A DNA stretch of 6,504 nucleotides from Methanobacteriota archaeon (GCA_023440975.1 JAEZRD010000106.1:1-6504); one strand, 5' to 3'; numbered from the stretch's first letter, positions 1 through 5,731 are shown. Program-made: numbers and translations. Notes: generated by a model from the sequence alone, not told the origin.

Positions 1-884
1 AAATTGATGTAGGTATTTTATATTTTAATGATAGGGATATTTTATCTGATATGAATCCTGTATGTGAATCTTTTGGATTTTCTAATGAAAATCTTCAATC
101 TAGTGTTAATAATATTTTTAGAAATGATGAAAATTTATTAGATTATTATTTTGATGATAATTTAAAGGTATATACTTATAACTTTGGTGATTCATGGTTA
201 GAAGCTAAAAAAACCATTGTTACTGTTGATAATGAGTTTTTAGGTAAAGTTTTCACAGTTACTGATGTTACTAATAGGGTTAATGAGTTGAATCAGAAGG
301 ATATGCTTGTAAAAGAGGTTAATCATAGGGTTAAGAATAATTTGCAAATTATTCTTAGTTTGCTTAATTTGGATTTGCGTTTCCATCCAAATAATCCTAT
401 GAGTGTTTTAGGTGATACTCGTTCTAGATTAAATTATATGTCAATGTTGCATGAGAAGCTATATTCTACAGGTGATACAACAAAAGTTGATTTAGAGAGT
501 TATTTATATGATATTTCTAATGGATTATTTAATATGTATAATAGTAATATTGAATTAAAAATTGATGTGGATGATGTTAAAATAGATTTAGATTTAGCAG
601 TATCTTTAGGTTTAATACTTACTGAAATAATAAACAACACTATTAAGTATGGATTTCCTAATGAAGAATATGGTAATTTCTCTATCAAATTCATTAAACA
701 AGATAAAATAGGTGTTCTTGATTTATATGATGATGGTGTAGGTTTGCCTGATGGTTTTGATTTTGAATCCAGTAATGGTTTAGGTATGACTGTCATTAAA
801 AGCTTAACTACTCAAATAAATGGAGAATGTTTTATTGTTCCTGATGAAGGTGCTCATTTTAGAATTAAATTCCCCTTAAACTAA
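1..884 (+). CDS. PAS / HisKA_2 sensor histidine kinase, 5'-truncated by window edge
   Basis: This is the C-terminal part of a sensor histidine kinase that should autophosphorylate on His and pass the phosphate to an unseen response regulator. The reading frame is open to base 3, with no stop and no ribosome binding site before the ATG at 51. That ATG aligns with Val258 of the downstream paralogue, so it is internal and about 250 codons are missing to the left. Visible in order: most of a PAS domain (about 3-290) ending in GKVFTVTDVT; a HisKA_2 dimerisation domain with NHRVKNNLQ, whose likely phospho-acceptor His is codon 324-326; and an HATPase domain with N-box EIINN..K, G1 box DDGVGLP (729-749) and G2 box GLGM. 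The missing part probably encodes a seven-helix membrane sensor, as in the neighbour; this is inferred. Stop is TAA at 882-884. The family call is firm, the signal is unknown. Confidence 0.93.
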   Translation, partial: IDVGILYFNDRDILSDMNPVCESFGFSNENLQSSVNNIFRNDENLLDYYFDDNLKVYTYNFGDSWLEAKKTIVTVDNEFLGKVFTVTDVTNRVNELNQKDMLVKEVNHRVKNNLQIILSLLNLDLRFHPNNPMSVLGDTRSRLNYMSMLHEKLYSTGDTTKVDLESYLYDISNGLFNMYNSNIELKIDVDDVKIDLDLAVSLGLILTEIINNTIKYGFPNEEYGNFSIKFIKQDKIGVLDLYDDGVGLPDGFDFESSNGLGMTVIKSLTTQINGECFIVPDEGAHFRIKFPLN

Positions 885-913
885 TATTCTTTATAATTTT
901 ATTTCAAAAAAAC

Positions 914-932
914 TTTTATATGTTTATAAATA
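914..932 (+). promoter_or_regulatory. Candidate TATA region for second histidine kinase
   Basis: Two overlapping TATA-like elements lie in the 93-bp gap between the kinases: TTTTATAT at 914-921, after an A-rich BRE-like stretch, and TTATAAATA at 924-932. Either would start transcription about 25 nt downstream, giving a leader of roughly 25-35 nt before the ATG at 978. A modest ribosome binding site, AGGA, is at 964-967. The call is by pattern only, in a very AT-rich background. Read-through from the upstream kinase is also possible, since no strong T-tract separates the two. Confidence 0.4.
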
Positions 933-977
933 AAATATAATAATCGTTAACAAATTAATTATTAGGAATCTTTCATA

Positions 978-2582
978 ATGTTAGAGTTTAGCATTTTAGC
1001 AACAATTTTACTTTTCACAAGCTTTTTAAGTTTATACTTACTTTATTATATGAAAGATAAAACAGAAGATAATATATTCTATTACTTTAGCTTTTTAATC
1101 TTTTTTTGTTTTATAGATTTTATATCCCAAGGTTTAGAATGTTTATTCACACCATTTTATATTAAAAATATTTTCGGACATTTATGTATATTTGGATATA
1201 CTCTTATACCAGTTTTCTGGTTATTTTTCGTATATGCATTCACACACCAAGGAAAATCTCTAAATAAAAAAATAGAATACTCCTTATTAATAGTTCCAAT
1301 ATTTGTTTTATTAGCGTTAATAAGTGATCCTTGGACTCATTGGTTTTTTAACAGTATAACATTATCCACATCAGCATATAAACTACAATTAGCTTACCAT
1401 TATAATTGGGCATCATATTTAGGCTTCTATTATAATTTCGCAATAGGATGTGTTAATCTTTTAATTAGTATTTATGCTTTAATTAAAGGAAATAAACTGT
1501 ATAGAAATGGTTATATAGCTTTGTTTATAGCATCTTTAGCACCAGTATGTATTAGTCCTTTAAATTTAACTTCAATTTATCCTAATTTCAGTTTTGAGTT
1601 AATATCACTTGTAATATCATTGTTCCTTTTAACTATCTCAATTATATTATATGATAGTTTTGATGTTATGCCAATAGTAAATCAAAATATCATTGAGGAT
1701 ATTAACACTGGATTATGCTTTTTTAATGATAAAAACAGTTTAATTAGTGTTAATCCTTATTGTAAATTAATAAATATCTCCATAGAAGATATTAATAAAA
1801 ATGTTAATGATTTATTTAAAAATCGTCCAGAAATCGTAGATTTTTATAATTCTCCTGATTCTGATACAATGGAATTAAATATTGAAAATAAATGGTATGA
1901 ACTCAAAAAGAAAGATATTTATAATGAAGATTACTATATTGGTAAAGTTTTCACTGTAAATGATATAACTAGTCGTATGTGGGAATTAGAGCAAAAAGAT
2001 ATGCTTGTAAAAGAAGTTCATCATCGTGTTAAAAACAATCTACAAATAATTTTAAGTTTAATTAATTTAGATTTACGTTATCATCCTGAAGATCCATTAA
2101 GTGTTCTAAATGATACACGTTCTCGTTTAAATTACATGTCAACATTACATGAGAAATTATATACTGGTAATGATTTAGATGAAGTTGATATAAAAGAATA
2201 CTTACCTGATATTGCTAGAAGCTTATTAATGATGTATGAGAGTGAAATTCCAGTTAATGTGAATATGAGTTCTTATATGATTGATTTGGATTTAGCAGTT
2301 TCCCTAGGTTTAATATTAACTGAAGTTGTTAATAATGTTGTTAAATATGCATTTTCTGATGAAGAGCAAGGTAATTTCTTCATCGATTTTAGAGTTGAAG
2401 ATAATCAGGGTGTGCTTGATTTATATGATGATGGTGTAGGTTTACCTGATGGTTTTGATTTTGAATCTAGTAATGGTTTAGGTATGACTGTTATTAAAAG
2501 TTTAACAGCTCAAATTGAAGGTGAATCCAAAATTATTCCAGATAAGGGTGCACATTTTAAGATTAAATTTCCATTAAATTAA
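978..2582 (+). CDS. Seven-transmembrane PAS / HisKA_2 sensor histidine kinase
   Basis: This is a complete 534-aa membrane sensor kinase. Residues 1-225 hold seven hydrophobic segments (about 3-24, 34-55, 64-90, 102-116, 146-168, 178-198, 203-225), with a DPWTH motif (117-121) after the fourth, as in the HisKA_7TM sensor module. A PAS domain follows (about 235-335, ending GKVFTVNDIT), then a short coiled linker. The HisKA_2 domain has EVHHRVKNNLQ, with His349 as likely phospho-acceptor by analogy with HisKA_2/HWE kinases. The HATPase has N-box Asn453 and Lys456, G1 DDGVGLP (484-490) and G2 GLGM (500-503). All catalytic motifs are intact. The start is supported by AGGA 10 nt upstream and by the hydrophobic N-terminus. 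It is paralogous to the gene just upstream and has no response regulator beside it. Ligand and output are unknown; family assignment is firm. Confidence 0.95.
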   Translation: MLEFSILATILLFTSFLSLYLLYYMKDKTEDNIFYYFSFLIFFCFIDFISQGLECLFTPFYIKNIFGHLCIFGYTLIPVFWLFFVYAFTHQGKSLNKKIEYSLLIVPIFVLLALISDPWTHWFFNSITLSTSAYKLQLAYHYNWASYLGFYYNFAIGCVNLLISIYALIKGNKLYRNGYIALFIASLAPVCISPLNLTSIYPNFSFELISLVISLFLLTISIILYDSFDVMPIVNQNIIEDINTGLCFFNDKNSLISVNPYCKLINISIEDINKNVNDLFKNRPEIVDFYNSPDSDTMELNIENKWYELKKKDIYNEDYYIGKVFTVNDITSRMWELEQKDMLVKEVHHRVKNNLQIILSLINLDLRYHPEDPLSVLNDTRSRLNYMSTLHEKLYTGNDLDEVDIKEYLPDIARSLLMMYESEIPVNVNMSSYMIDLDLAVSLGLILTEVVNNVVKYAFSDEEQGNFFIDFRVEDNQGVLDLYDDGVGLPDGFDFESSNGLGMTVIKSLTAQIEGESKIIPDKGAHFKIKFPLN

Positions 2583-2598
2583 TTCTTATTCTTTCAAA

Positions 2599-2609
2599 AT
2601 TTTTTTTTA
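2599..2609 (+). terminator. T-tract terminator after kinase gene
   Basis: Nine consecutive T residues (2600-2608) lie 17 nt after the kinase stop codon, with no convincing hairpin before them. Bare oligo-T tracts are the usual intrinsic terminators of archaeal RNA polymerase. The A+T-rich context makes T-runs common, so confidence is moderate. Confidence 0.5.
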
Positions 2610-2620
2610 TACAAAATTAA

Positions 2621-2662
2621 TTATATATATAAAAAAATTATAATATATTATTTTAATAATAT
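2621..2662 (+). promoter_or_regulatory. Candidate padR promoter with inverted repeat at expected start site
   Basis: A TATA-like run, TTATATATATA (2621-2631), would place transcription initiation near 2650. A perfect inverted repeat, arms ATATTATT (2645-2652) and AATAATAT (2655-2662) with a 2-nt spacer, covers that point. PadR proteins often repress their own genes from short dyads near the promoter, so this is a possible autoregulatory operator. Both elements are pure A/T in an A/T-rich gap, so chance is a serious alternative. A weak ribosome binding site, AGGA, is at 2686-2689, 11 nt before the ATG. Confidence 0.3.
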
Positions 2663-2700
2663 TTTTTTATTTTTAAAAAGTTTACAGGAACACTAATTAT

Positions 2701-3123
2701 ATGTCACATGAGAACATACAACAAGAATCTGCAAATAAACGTATTATGAAAGGTTTTACCAATGGTATAACTCGTGGGTTAATTTTATATACTTTATACA
2801 AAGAGCCTATGCATGGTTATGATATTATAAAAAGAATTAATGAAGTTTTTAAATATTCCATAGATAATAATGTTATTAAAGAAGTGAAAAGTAGTAAAAT
2901 TTACCCAATATTAATTGATATGGAAAAAAATGAGATTATACAATCTAAATCTGAGATTCGTAATAATAAAACAGTTAAAACTTATACAATTTCAGATAAA
3001 GGGTATGAATTGTTGATGATGCGTAAAAATAAGAGTAAGGAACTTTTAGCTAATCCTTATTTAAAAGAATTTGCGGAATTTATGTTAGAAGACTTTTTAA
3101 AAGAAGAAAAAAATAAAATTTAA
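2701..3123 (+). CDS. PadR-family winged-helix transcriptional regulator
   Basis: This 140-aa protein is a PadR-type DNA-binding regulator, expected to act as a cytoplasmic dimer. Visible features: helix 1 with ITRGLILYTLYKEPMHGYDII (about 23-43), containing the MHGY signature at 37-40; the recognition-helix region SSKIYPILIDMEKNEII (64-80); and the wing strand KTYTISDKGYELL (93-105). The remaining C-terminus (106-140) is a charged helix, probably for dimerisation. The protein matches the short PadR class and lacks the extra Vir-type C-terminal domain. The first 20 residues precede the domain and look flexible. It stands alone on its strand, convergent with a membrane miniprotein gene and upstream of two DUF4013 genes. 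PadR regulators often control neighbouring membrane-protein or transporter genes, so these are candidate targets. The effector is unknown. Confidence 0.92.
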   Translation: MSHENIQQESANKRIMKGFTNGITRGLILYTLYKEPMHGYDIIKRINEVFKYSIDNNVIKEVKSSKIYPILIDMEKNEIIQSKSEIRNNKTVKTYTISDKGYELLMMRKNKSKELLANPYLKEFAEFMLEDFLKEEKNKI

Positions 3124-3131
3124 TAAAAATA

Positions 3132-3141
3132 TTTTTTTTTT
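3132..3141 (+). terminator. T-tract between convergent genes
   Basis: Ten T residues (3132-3141) begin 8 nt after the padR stop codon and run into the stop codon of the convergent gene. They would end padR transcription by the archaeal oligo-T mechanism. For the minus-strand gene, the matching T-rich stretch lies under the A-rich 3' end of padR (about 3106-3118), so the two transcripts probably overlap by a few tens of bases. Confidence 0.5.
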
Positions 3142-3352
3142 AAGGCTCTAATTGATATGTATCATATGCAGAGTAAATACTTAAAATAATGTATAAGTAA
3201 CTAATAATTGGACTTACAGTTAAACCTAAAATCCAAAGTATAATTGCTACTATAAATAATCCCACATTCTTTTTGGTTTCTCCACCTTGAATTAAAGCAC
3301 CAATTCCTGGAAGGAAAAATGATATAATTGTAGCTAATATTTTATTTACCAT
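3140..3352 (-). CDS. Small TM2-like integral membrane protein (70 aa)
   Basis: This short gene encodes a membrane miniprotein. It opens with a hydrophobic segment containing FFLPGIGALIQGG (12-24), resembling the PGxGxxxxG turn of TM2-type small membrane proteins. A basic loop, ETKKN (25-29), follows, then hydrophobic stretches at about 30-44 and 47-64, and the ending AYDTYQLEP. Two or three helices are possible. It is judged real because its ATG is preceded, 7 nt away, by GAGGTGA (complement of 3360-3366), the strongest ribosome binding site in the window, and because the product is coherent. It is transcribed divergently from the DUF4013 pair and convergently with padR. Function is unknown. 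The TM2-like label rests on the turn motif and layout only, and the Gln usually found in PGxGQ is replaced here. Confidence 0.82.
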   Translation of the reverse strand: MVNKILATIISFFLPGIGALIQGGETKKNVGLFIVAIILWILGLTVSPIISYLYIILSIYSAYDTYQLEP

Positions 3353-3359
3353 TCTTTTC

Positions 3360-3366
3360 TCACCTC
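3360..3366 (-). promoter_or_regulatory. Strong ribosome binding site fixing the miniprotein start
   Basis: On the minus strand this reads GAGGTGA, a perfect match to the archaeal 16S 3'-end complement, 7 nt before the ATG at 3352. It decides both that this small gene is real and where it starts. Confidence 0.75.
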
Positions 3367-3405
3367 TTTAAGAAATTTATACTATTATCTTTAATATTTT
3401 GATTA

Positions 3406-3415
3406 TTTATATATA
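3406..3415 (-). promoter_or_regulatory. Candidate TATA box for the miniprotein gene
   Basis: The minus strand reads TATATATAAA here. Initiation about 25 nt downstream (near 3385) would give a leader of about 33 nt. The 19-bp palindrome at 3417-3435 lies directly upstream, where the BRE should be, so a protein bound there could block TFB/TBP. Confidence 0.4.
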
Positions 3416-3416
3416 G

Positions 3417-3435
3417 TAAGTAAAAATTTTACTTA
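3417..3435. promoter_or_regulatory. 19-bp palindrome in divergent promoter region (candidate operator)
   Basis: TAAGTAAAA, a single central A, then TTTTACTTA form an inverted repeat with 9 of 9 bases paired. The site contains a C/G pair in each arm, unlike most A/T-only dyads around it. It sits next to the minus-strand TATA box and about 10 bp before the candidate plus-strand TATA box, so it could control both the miniprotein and the DUF4013 pair. The binding protein is unknown; the nearby PadR is a candidate by proximity only. Confidence 0.45.
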
Positions 3436-3445
3436 AAATTTTTAG

Positions 3446-3453
3446 TTTATATT
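3446..3453 (+). promoter_or_regulatory. Candidate TATA box for DUF4013 operon
   Basis: TTTATATT, the same octamer found before the 148-aa gene at 5189-5196. Initiation near 3475 would give a leader of about 50 nt. A second TATA-like element (TTTTTATAAT, 3457-3466) is an alternative. The ribosome binding site GGAG at 3512-3515 lies 8 nt before the ATG at 3524. Confidence 0.4.
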
Positions 3454-3523
3454 CATTTTTTATAATAATTTAAATACTATTTTTAACAAAAATATCTTCA
3501 ATATTTAAATTGGAGTTTTATAA

Positions 3524-4312
3524 ATGGGTTCATTAGTGCAATCATTGAAGTATCCTGGAAGAAATAAGAAGGATTTATTTGTAATAGGTTTAATATTCTT
3601 ATTTGCAGCATCAGTAAATTATGCTTGTATTAATTATTTACATATTAATAAAACTTACTTATTAATGTTGATAAACCTGTTTATAGGGTTTTTCATATTT
3701 GGATTTTTAATTAACATAATACAATACACAATTAAAGGTAAGGATGATATTCCTATTTTCTATTTTAAAAAGAGTTTTAAAGTTGGTGTAAAAGCTGTTA
3801 TAGTCAAGTTATTATATTTTATTATACCTACATTAATGGTTGCATTATTTATATTAAATCTTGGAATTCATTTGAATTTAATAAATGTATTATCTGATAT
3901 GGCTGTTAAGATTTTAGAGCAAAGTTATCATCTTGAAGGTCCATTTAATGCGTTTTATGCTTTTTATATTGCTGCAGATAAAGGTTTATTAATAACTCCA
4001 ATAATTACTTTAATCATATTCATTATATCTGACGGTCTGACATTTATGGCATTAGGTAGACTTGCTGAGACAGATAGTCTTAAAAAAGCATTTGAATTAG
4101 ATATTACATTTCAGAAATTACAAGATTACGGATGGAAAAAATTCGCAAAATGGTACATGAAATTTATAATATTAACAATATCATTTGTAATAATCACAAC
4201 AATTGTAAGTTCAATACCATTTTTAGGTTTTATAATAGTTAGTTTCTTACTTACACCTTACTATTTAATGTTTAAGTATCGTGAAATAGGGGAAATATAT
4301 ATTAAAGATTAA
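3524..4312 (+). CDS. DUF4013 membrane protein, first tandem copy
   Basis: This 262-aa polytopic membrane protein belongs, by pattern, to the archaeal DUF4013 family of unknown function. Hydrophobic segments lie at about 18-39, 45-67, 91-114, 155-177, 213-230 and 231-250. Between the second and third is the conserved polar stretch KGKDDIPIFYFKKSFKVG (71-88), matching the family pattern of a DxPxF/W loop followed by a Gly-rich helix. The C-terminus carries LTPYYLMFKYREIG (243-256), a second family hallmark. There is no signal peptide distinct from the first helix. The start at 3524 is supported by GGAG 8 nt upstream. A paralogue follows after 12 nt, so the two are probably co-transcribed and may form a hetero-oligomer; that is inference. 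No enzymatic motif is visible. Confidence 0.88.
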   Translation: MGSLVQSLKYPGRNKKDLFVIGLIFLFAASVNYACINYLHINKTYLLMLINLFIGFFIFGFLINIIQYTIKGKDDIPIFYFKKSFKVGVKAVIVKLLYFIIPTLMVALFILNLGIHLNLINVLSDMAVKILEQSYHLEGPFNAFYAFYIAADKGLLITPIITLIIFIISDGLTFMALGRLAETDSLKKAFELDITFQKLQDYGWKKFAKWYMKFIILTISFVIITTIVSSIPFLGFIIVSFLLTPYYLMFKYREIGEIYIKD

Positions 4313-4324
4313 AAAAGTGATTAT

Positions 4325-5119
4325 ATGAGTTCCCTAGATATGATTATAAAGTCATTGAAATATCCATTCGTTAATATTAAAGATTTTATTGTTGTAGGAT
4401 TTATTTTCTGTTCAGTCCAACTTATTGATTTTATAGGGTTATACTTTTTTGATATACACTCTACAAGTTTAATTGGTTTAATAACTATAATATTAGATAT
4501 TTTTATATTTGGTTTTTTAGTAAGTATTGTGCGTCATACAATTAAAGGAAAAAATGATATACCTATTTTTTACTTAAAAGAAAGTTTTATCCAAGGAATT
4601 AAAGCTATAATTTTAAAAATTTTCTATTTCCTAATTCCTTGTTTTATCATATATGTTATTGTAATTTTAAATGGTTATGATCTTAATCCATTTTATAAGT
4701 TACTCACAGTGATTTCCCTTATTCTTAAACAATCCTACACTTTAAAAGGAGCTTTTAATGCATTCGGAATGTTTGAGTTGTTAATGGAACATGATTTGAT
4801 TCTAACTTCCTTTGTTGCATTAATTCTTTTTATAATCTTTGATGGTTTATCTTTCATGTCATTAGGTAGGTTAGCTGAAACTGGAAGCTTTAGAGAAGGT
4901 TTAAAATTAAGTTTAGCTAGTGAAAAATTAAAACAGATGGGTTTAAAAAATTATACTATGTGGTATATTGAATTCATATTATTCTCTCTTATTTTTATAG
5001 GGATCTCATCATTAGTTGCAGAAATACCATATATAGGGTTGATAATTGTTGCATTCGTACTTACACCTTACTATTTCATGTTTAAGTATCGTGAAATCGG
5101 TTTAATTTATACTAAATAA
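4325..5119 (+). CDS. DUF4013 membrane protein, second tandem copy
   Basis: This 264-aa paralogue of the preceding gene has the same layout: hydrophobic segments at about 19-42, 47-69, 94-116, 157-179, 214-232 and 234-252, the loop KGKNDIPIFYLKESFIQG (74-91), GRLAETGS (181-188), and the C-terminal LTPYYFMFKYREIG (246-259). The N-terminus shares SLKYP with copy one (residues 10-14 here, 7-11 there). The start at 4325 lies 12 nt after the previous stop with only a weak GTGA (4317-4320) ribosome binding site, which suggests translational coupling; an internal Met at residue 6 has no better site. The two copies differ most in the loop between helices three and four, a likely place for different specificity. 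Function is unknown. Confidence 0.88.
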   Translation: MSSLDMIIKSLKYPFVNIKDFIVVGFIFCSVQLIDFIGLYFFDIHSTSLIGLITIILDIFIFGFLVSIVRHTIKGKNDIPIFYLKESFIQGIKAIILKIFYFLIPCFIIYVIVILNGYDLNPFYKLLTVISLILKQSYTLKGAFNAFGMFELLMEHDLILTSFVALILFIIFDGLSFMSLGRLAETGSFREGLKLSLASEKLKQMGLKNYTMWYIEFILFSLIFIGISSLVAEIPYIGLIIVAFVLTPYYFMFKYREIGLIYTK

Positions 5120-5143
5120 AAATTTAATACAAATTCATTCTCC

Positions 5144-5151
5144 CTTTTTTT
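5144..5151 (+). terminator. T-tract terminator after DUF4013 operon
   Basis: Seven T residues (5145-5151) follow a CCC, 25 nt after the stop codon of the second DUF4013 gene. No strong hairpin precedes them. This is consistent with archaeal oligo-T termination and with a separate promoter for the next gene. Confidence 0.45.
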
Positions 5152-5188
5152 ATAATGATTGTTATATTTCACATGCTCTCATAAAATC

Positions 5189-5196
5189 TTTATATT
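5189..5196 (+). promoter_or_regulatory. Candidate TATA box for 148-aa gene
   Basis: TTTATATT, preceded by an A-rich BRE-like stretch (5181-5187). Initiation near 5218 would give a leader of about 28 nt containing the A7G5 ribosome binding site. It is the same octamer as the candidate box before the DUF4013 genes. Confidence 0.45.
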
Positions 5197-5229
5197 AAAA
5201 TCATATAAAAATTAGATTACATAAAAAAA

Positions 5230-5234
5230 GGGGG
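5230..5234 (+). promoter_or_regulatory. G-run ribosome binding site of the 148-aa gene
   Basis: Five G residues follow seven A residues (5223-5229), 11 nt before the ATG at 5246. A G-run can pair with the CCUCC of the 16S tail using one G-U wobble. An ATG at 5238, in the frame one base off, is followed at once by TAA (5241-5243), so 5246 is the only usable start here. Confidence 0.55.
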
Positions 5235-5245
5235 AAAATGTAAAT

Positions 5246-5692
5246 ATGAAATATAAACTAAAATTTGATGATGTAGAAGATTTAACAAGAGAAATTGTAT
5301 CTAAATTTGAAAATTCCAATGATTATGTGGAAAAAGAAAATATATACAAAGAATTACTATTCATGGCTTTAGAACAAGGAATAACAGATGAAGAATTCAA
5401 TGAACATATAAATAGTATATATGAATTAAACGATGTTCCAAAAGAAAGTGAAAATCCTATTCTTCTCCTTGAAGGATTAAGTCAAGATATGCCATTACTA
5501 TTTGTGTTATTAAGTGATCTTGTAGAAACTATACGATTACACAAATTAAGTCGAAATGAAATTATAGAATTATTACAAGAAAAAACAGATGATTTAAGAT
5601 TAGAAATCGATTCCAGATTAAGTACTGAGGAAATAAAATTAATAATAAAATCTTATATGAAAACCTATGAAAGCCTATTAAACTTCTTCTAA
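5246..5692 (+). CDS. Hypothetical 148-aa helical protein
   Basis: I do not recognise this protein. It is 148 aa, rich in Glu, Leu, Lys, Asp and Ile, has no signal peptide and no clear membrane segment, and reads as almost entirely helical. One hydrophobic stretch (82-93, MPLLFVLLSDLV) carries an Asp and is flanked by charges, so a buried amphipathic helix is more likely than a membrane span. No Cys or His cluster and no catalytic motif is visible. The N-terminal half (about 26-62) and C-terminal half (about 99-145) each look like helix pairs, separated by a Pro/Ser/Asn linker (64-71). It has its own candidate promoter and a G-run ribosome binding site like that of the next gene, with which it may be functionally paired; that is inference. 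Confidence 0.8.
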   Translation: MKYKLKFDDVEDLTREIVSKFENSNDYVEKENIYKELLFMALEQGITDEEFNEHINSIYELNDVPKESENPILLLEGLSQDMPLLFVLLSDLVETIRLHKLSRNEIIELLQEKTDDLRLEIDSRLSTEEIKLIIKSYMKTYESLLNFF

Positions 5693-5711
5693 AAGAAAAA
5701 TACGAGGAGAA

Positions 5712-5731
5712 AGTATAAAAATTTTTATACT
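5712..5731. promoter_or_regulatory. Perfect 20-bp palindrome, probable promoter/operator of the last gene
   Basis: AGTATAAAAATTTTTATACT is a perfect palindrome of 10-bp arms with no spacer. Its right half contains a TATA-like TTTTTATAC (5722-5730), which would start transcription near 5752 and leave a leader of about 39 nt before the ATG at 5791. It may thus be a TATA box overlapped by an operator. It begins 20 nt after the stop of the 148-aa gene. The GAGGAGA at 5704-5710 resembles a ribosome binding site but no start codon follows it at a suitable distance. Confidence 0.4.

Noticed and set aside
500..796. 98-aa open frame on the minus strand
   Set aside because: It lies wholly inside the ATPase domain of the first kinase, on the opposite strand, and its product shows no coherent domain. 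It is a shadow of the real gene.
938..964. 7-bp inverted repeat TAATAAT...ATTATTA upstream of the second kinase
   Set aside because: Arms are pure A/T with a 13-nt spacer in a very A/T-rich gap, so this is expected by chance.
5151..5166. Short dyad TATAA...TTATA after the DUF4013 operon
   Set aside because: Only 5-bp A/T arms, and it follows the T-tract rather than preceding it, so it does not make a terminator hairpin.
5704..5710. GAGGAGA as a ribosome binding site for a short gene in the 5693-5790 gap
   Set aside because: No ATG, GTG or TTG with an open frame follows at a usable distance.
3417..5731. Treating the palindromes at 3417-3435 and 5712-5731 as two copies of one operator
   Set aside because: They share AGTA...TACT ends and an A/T core, but half-site spacing is 7 nt in one and 12 nt in the other, which puts the half-sites on different helix faces.
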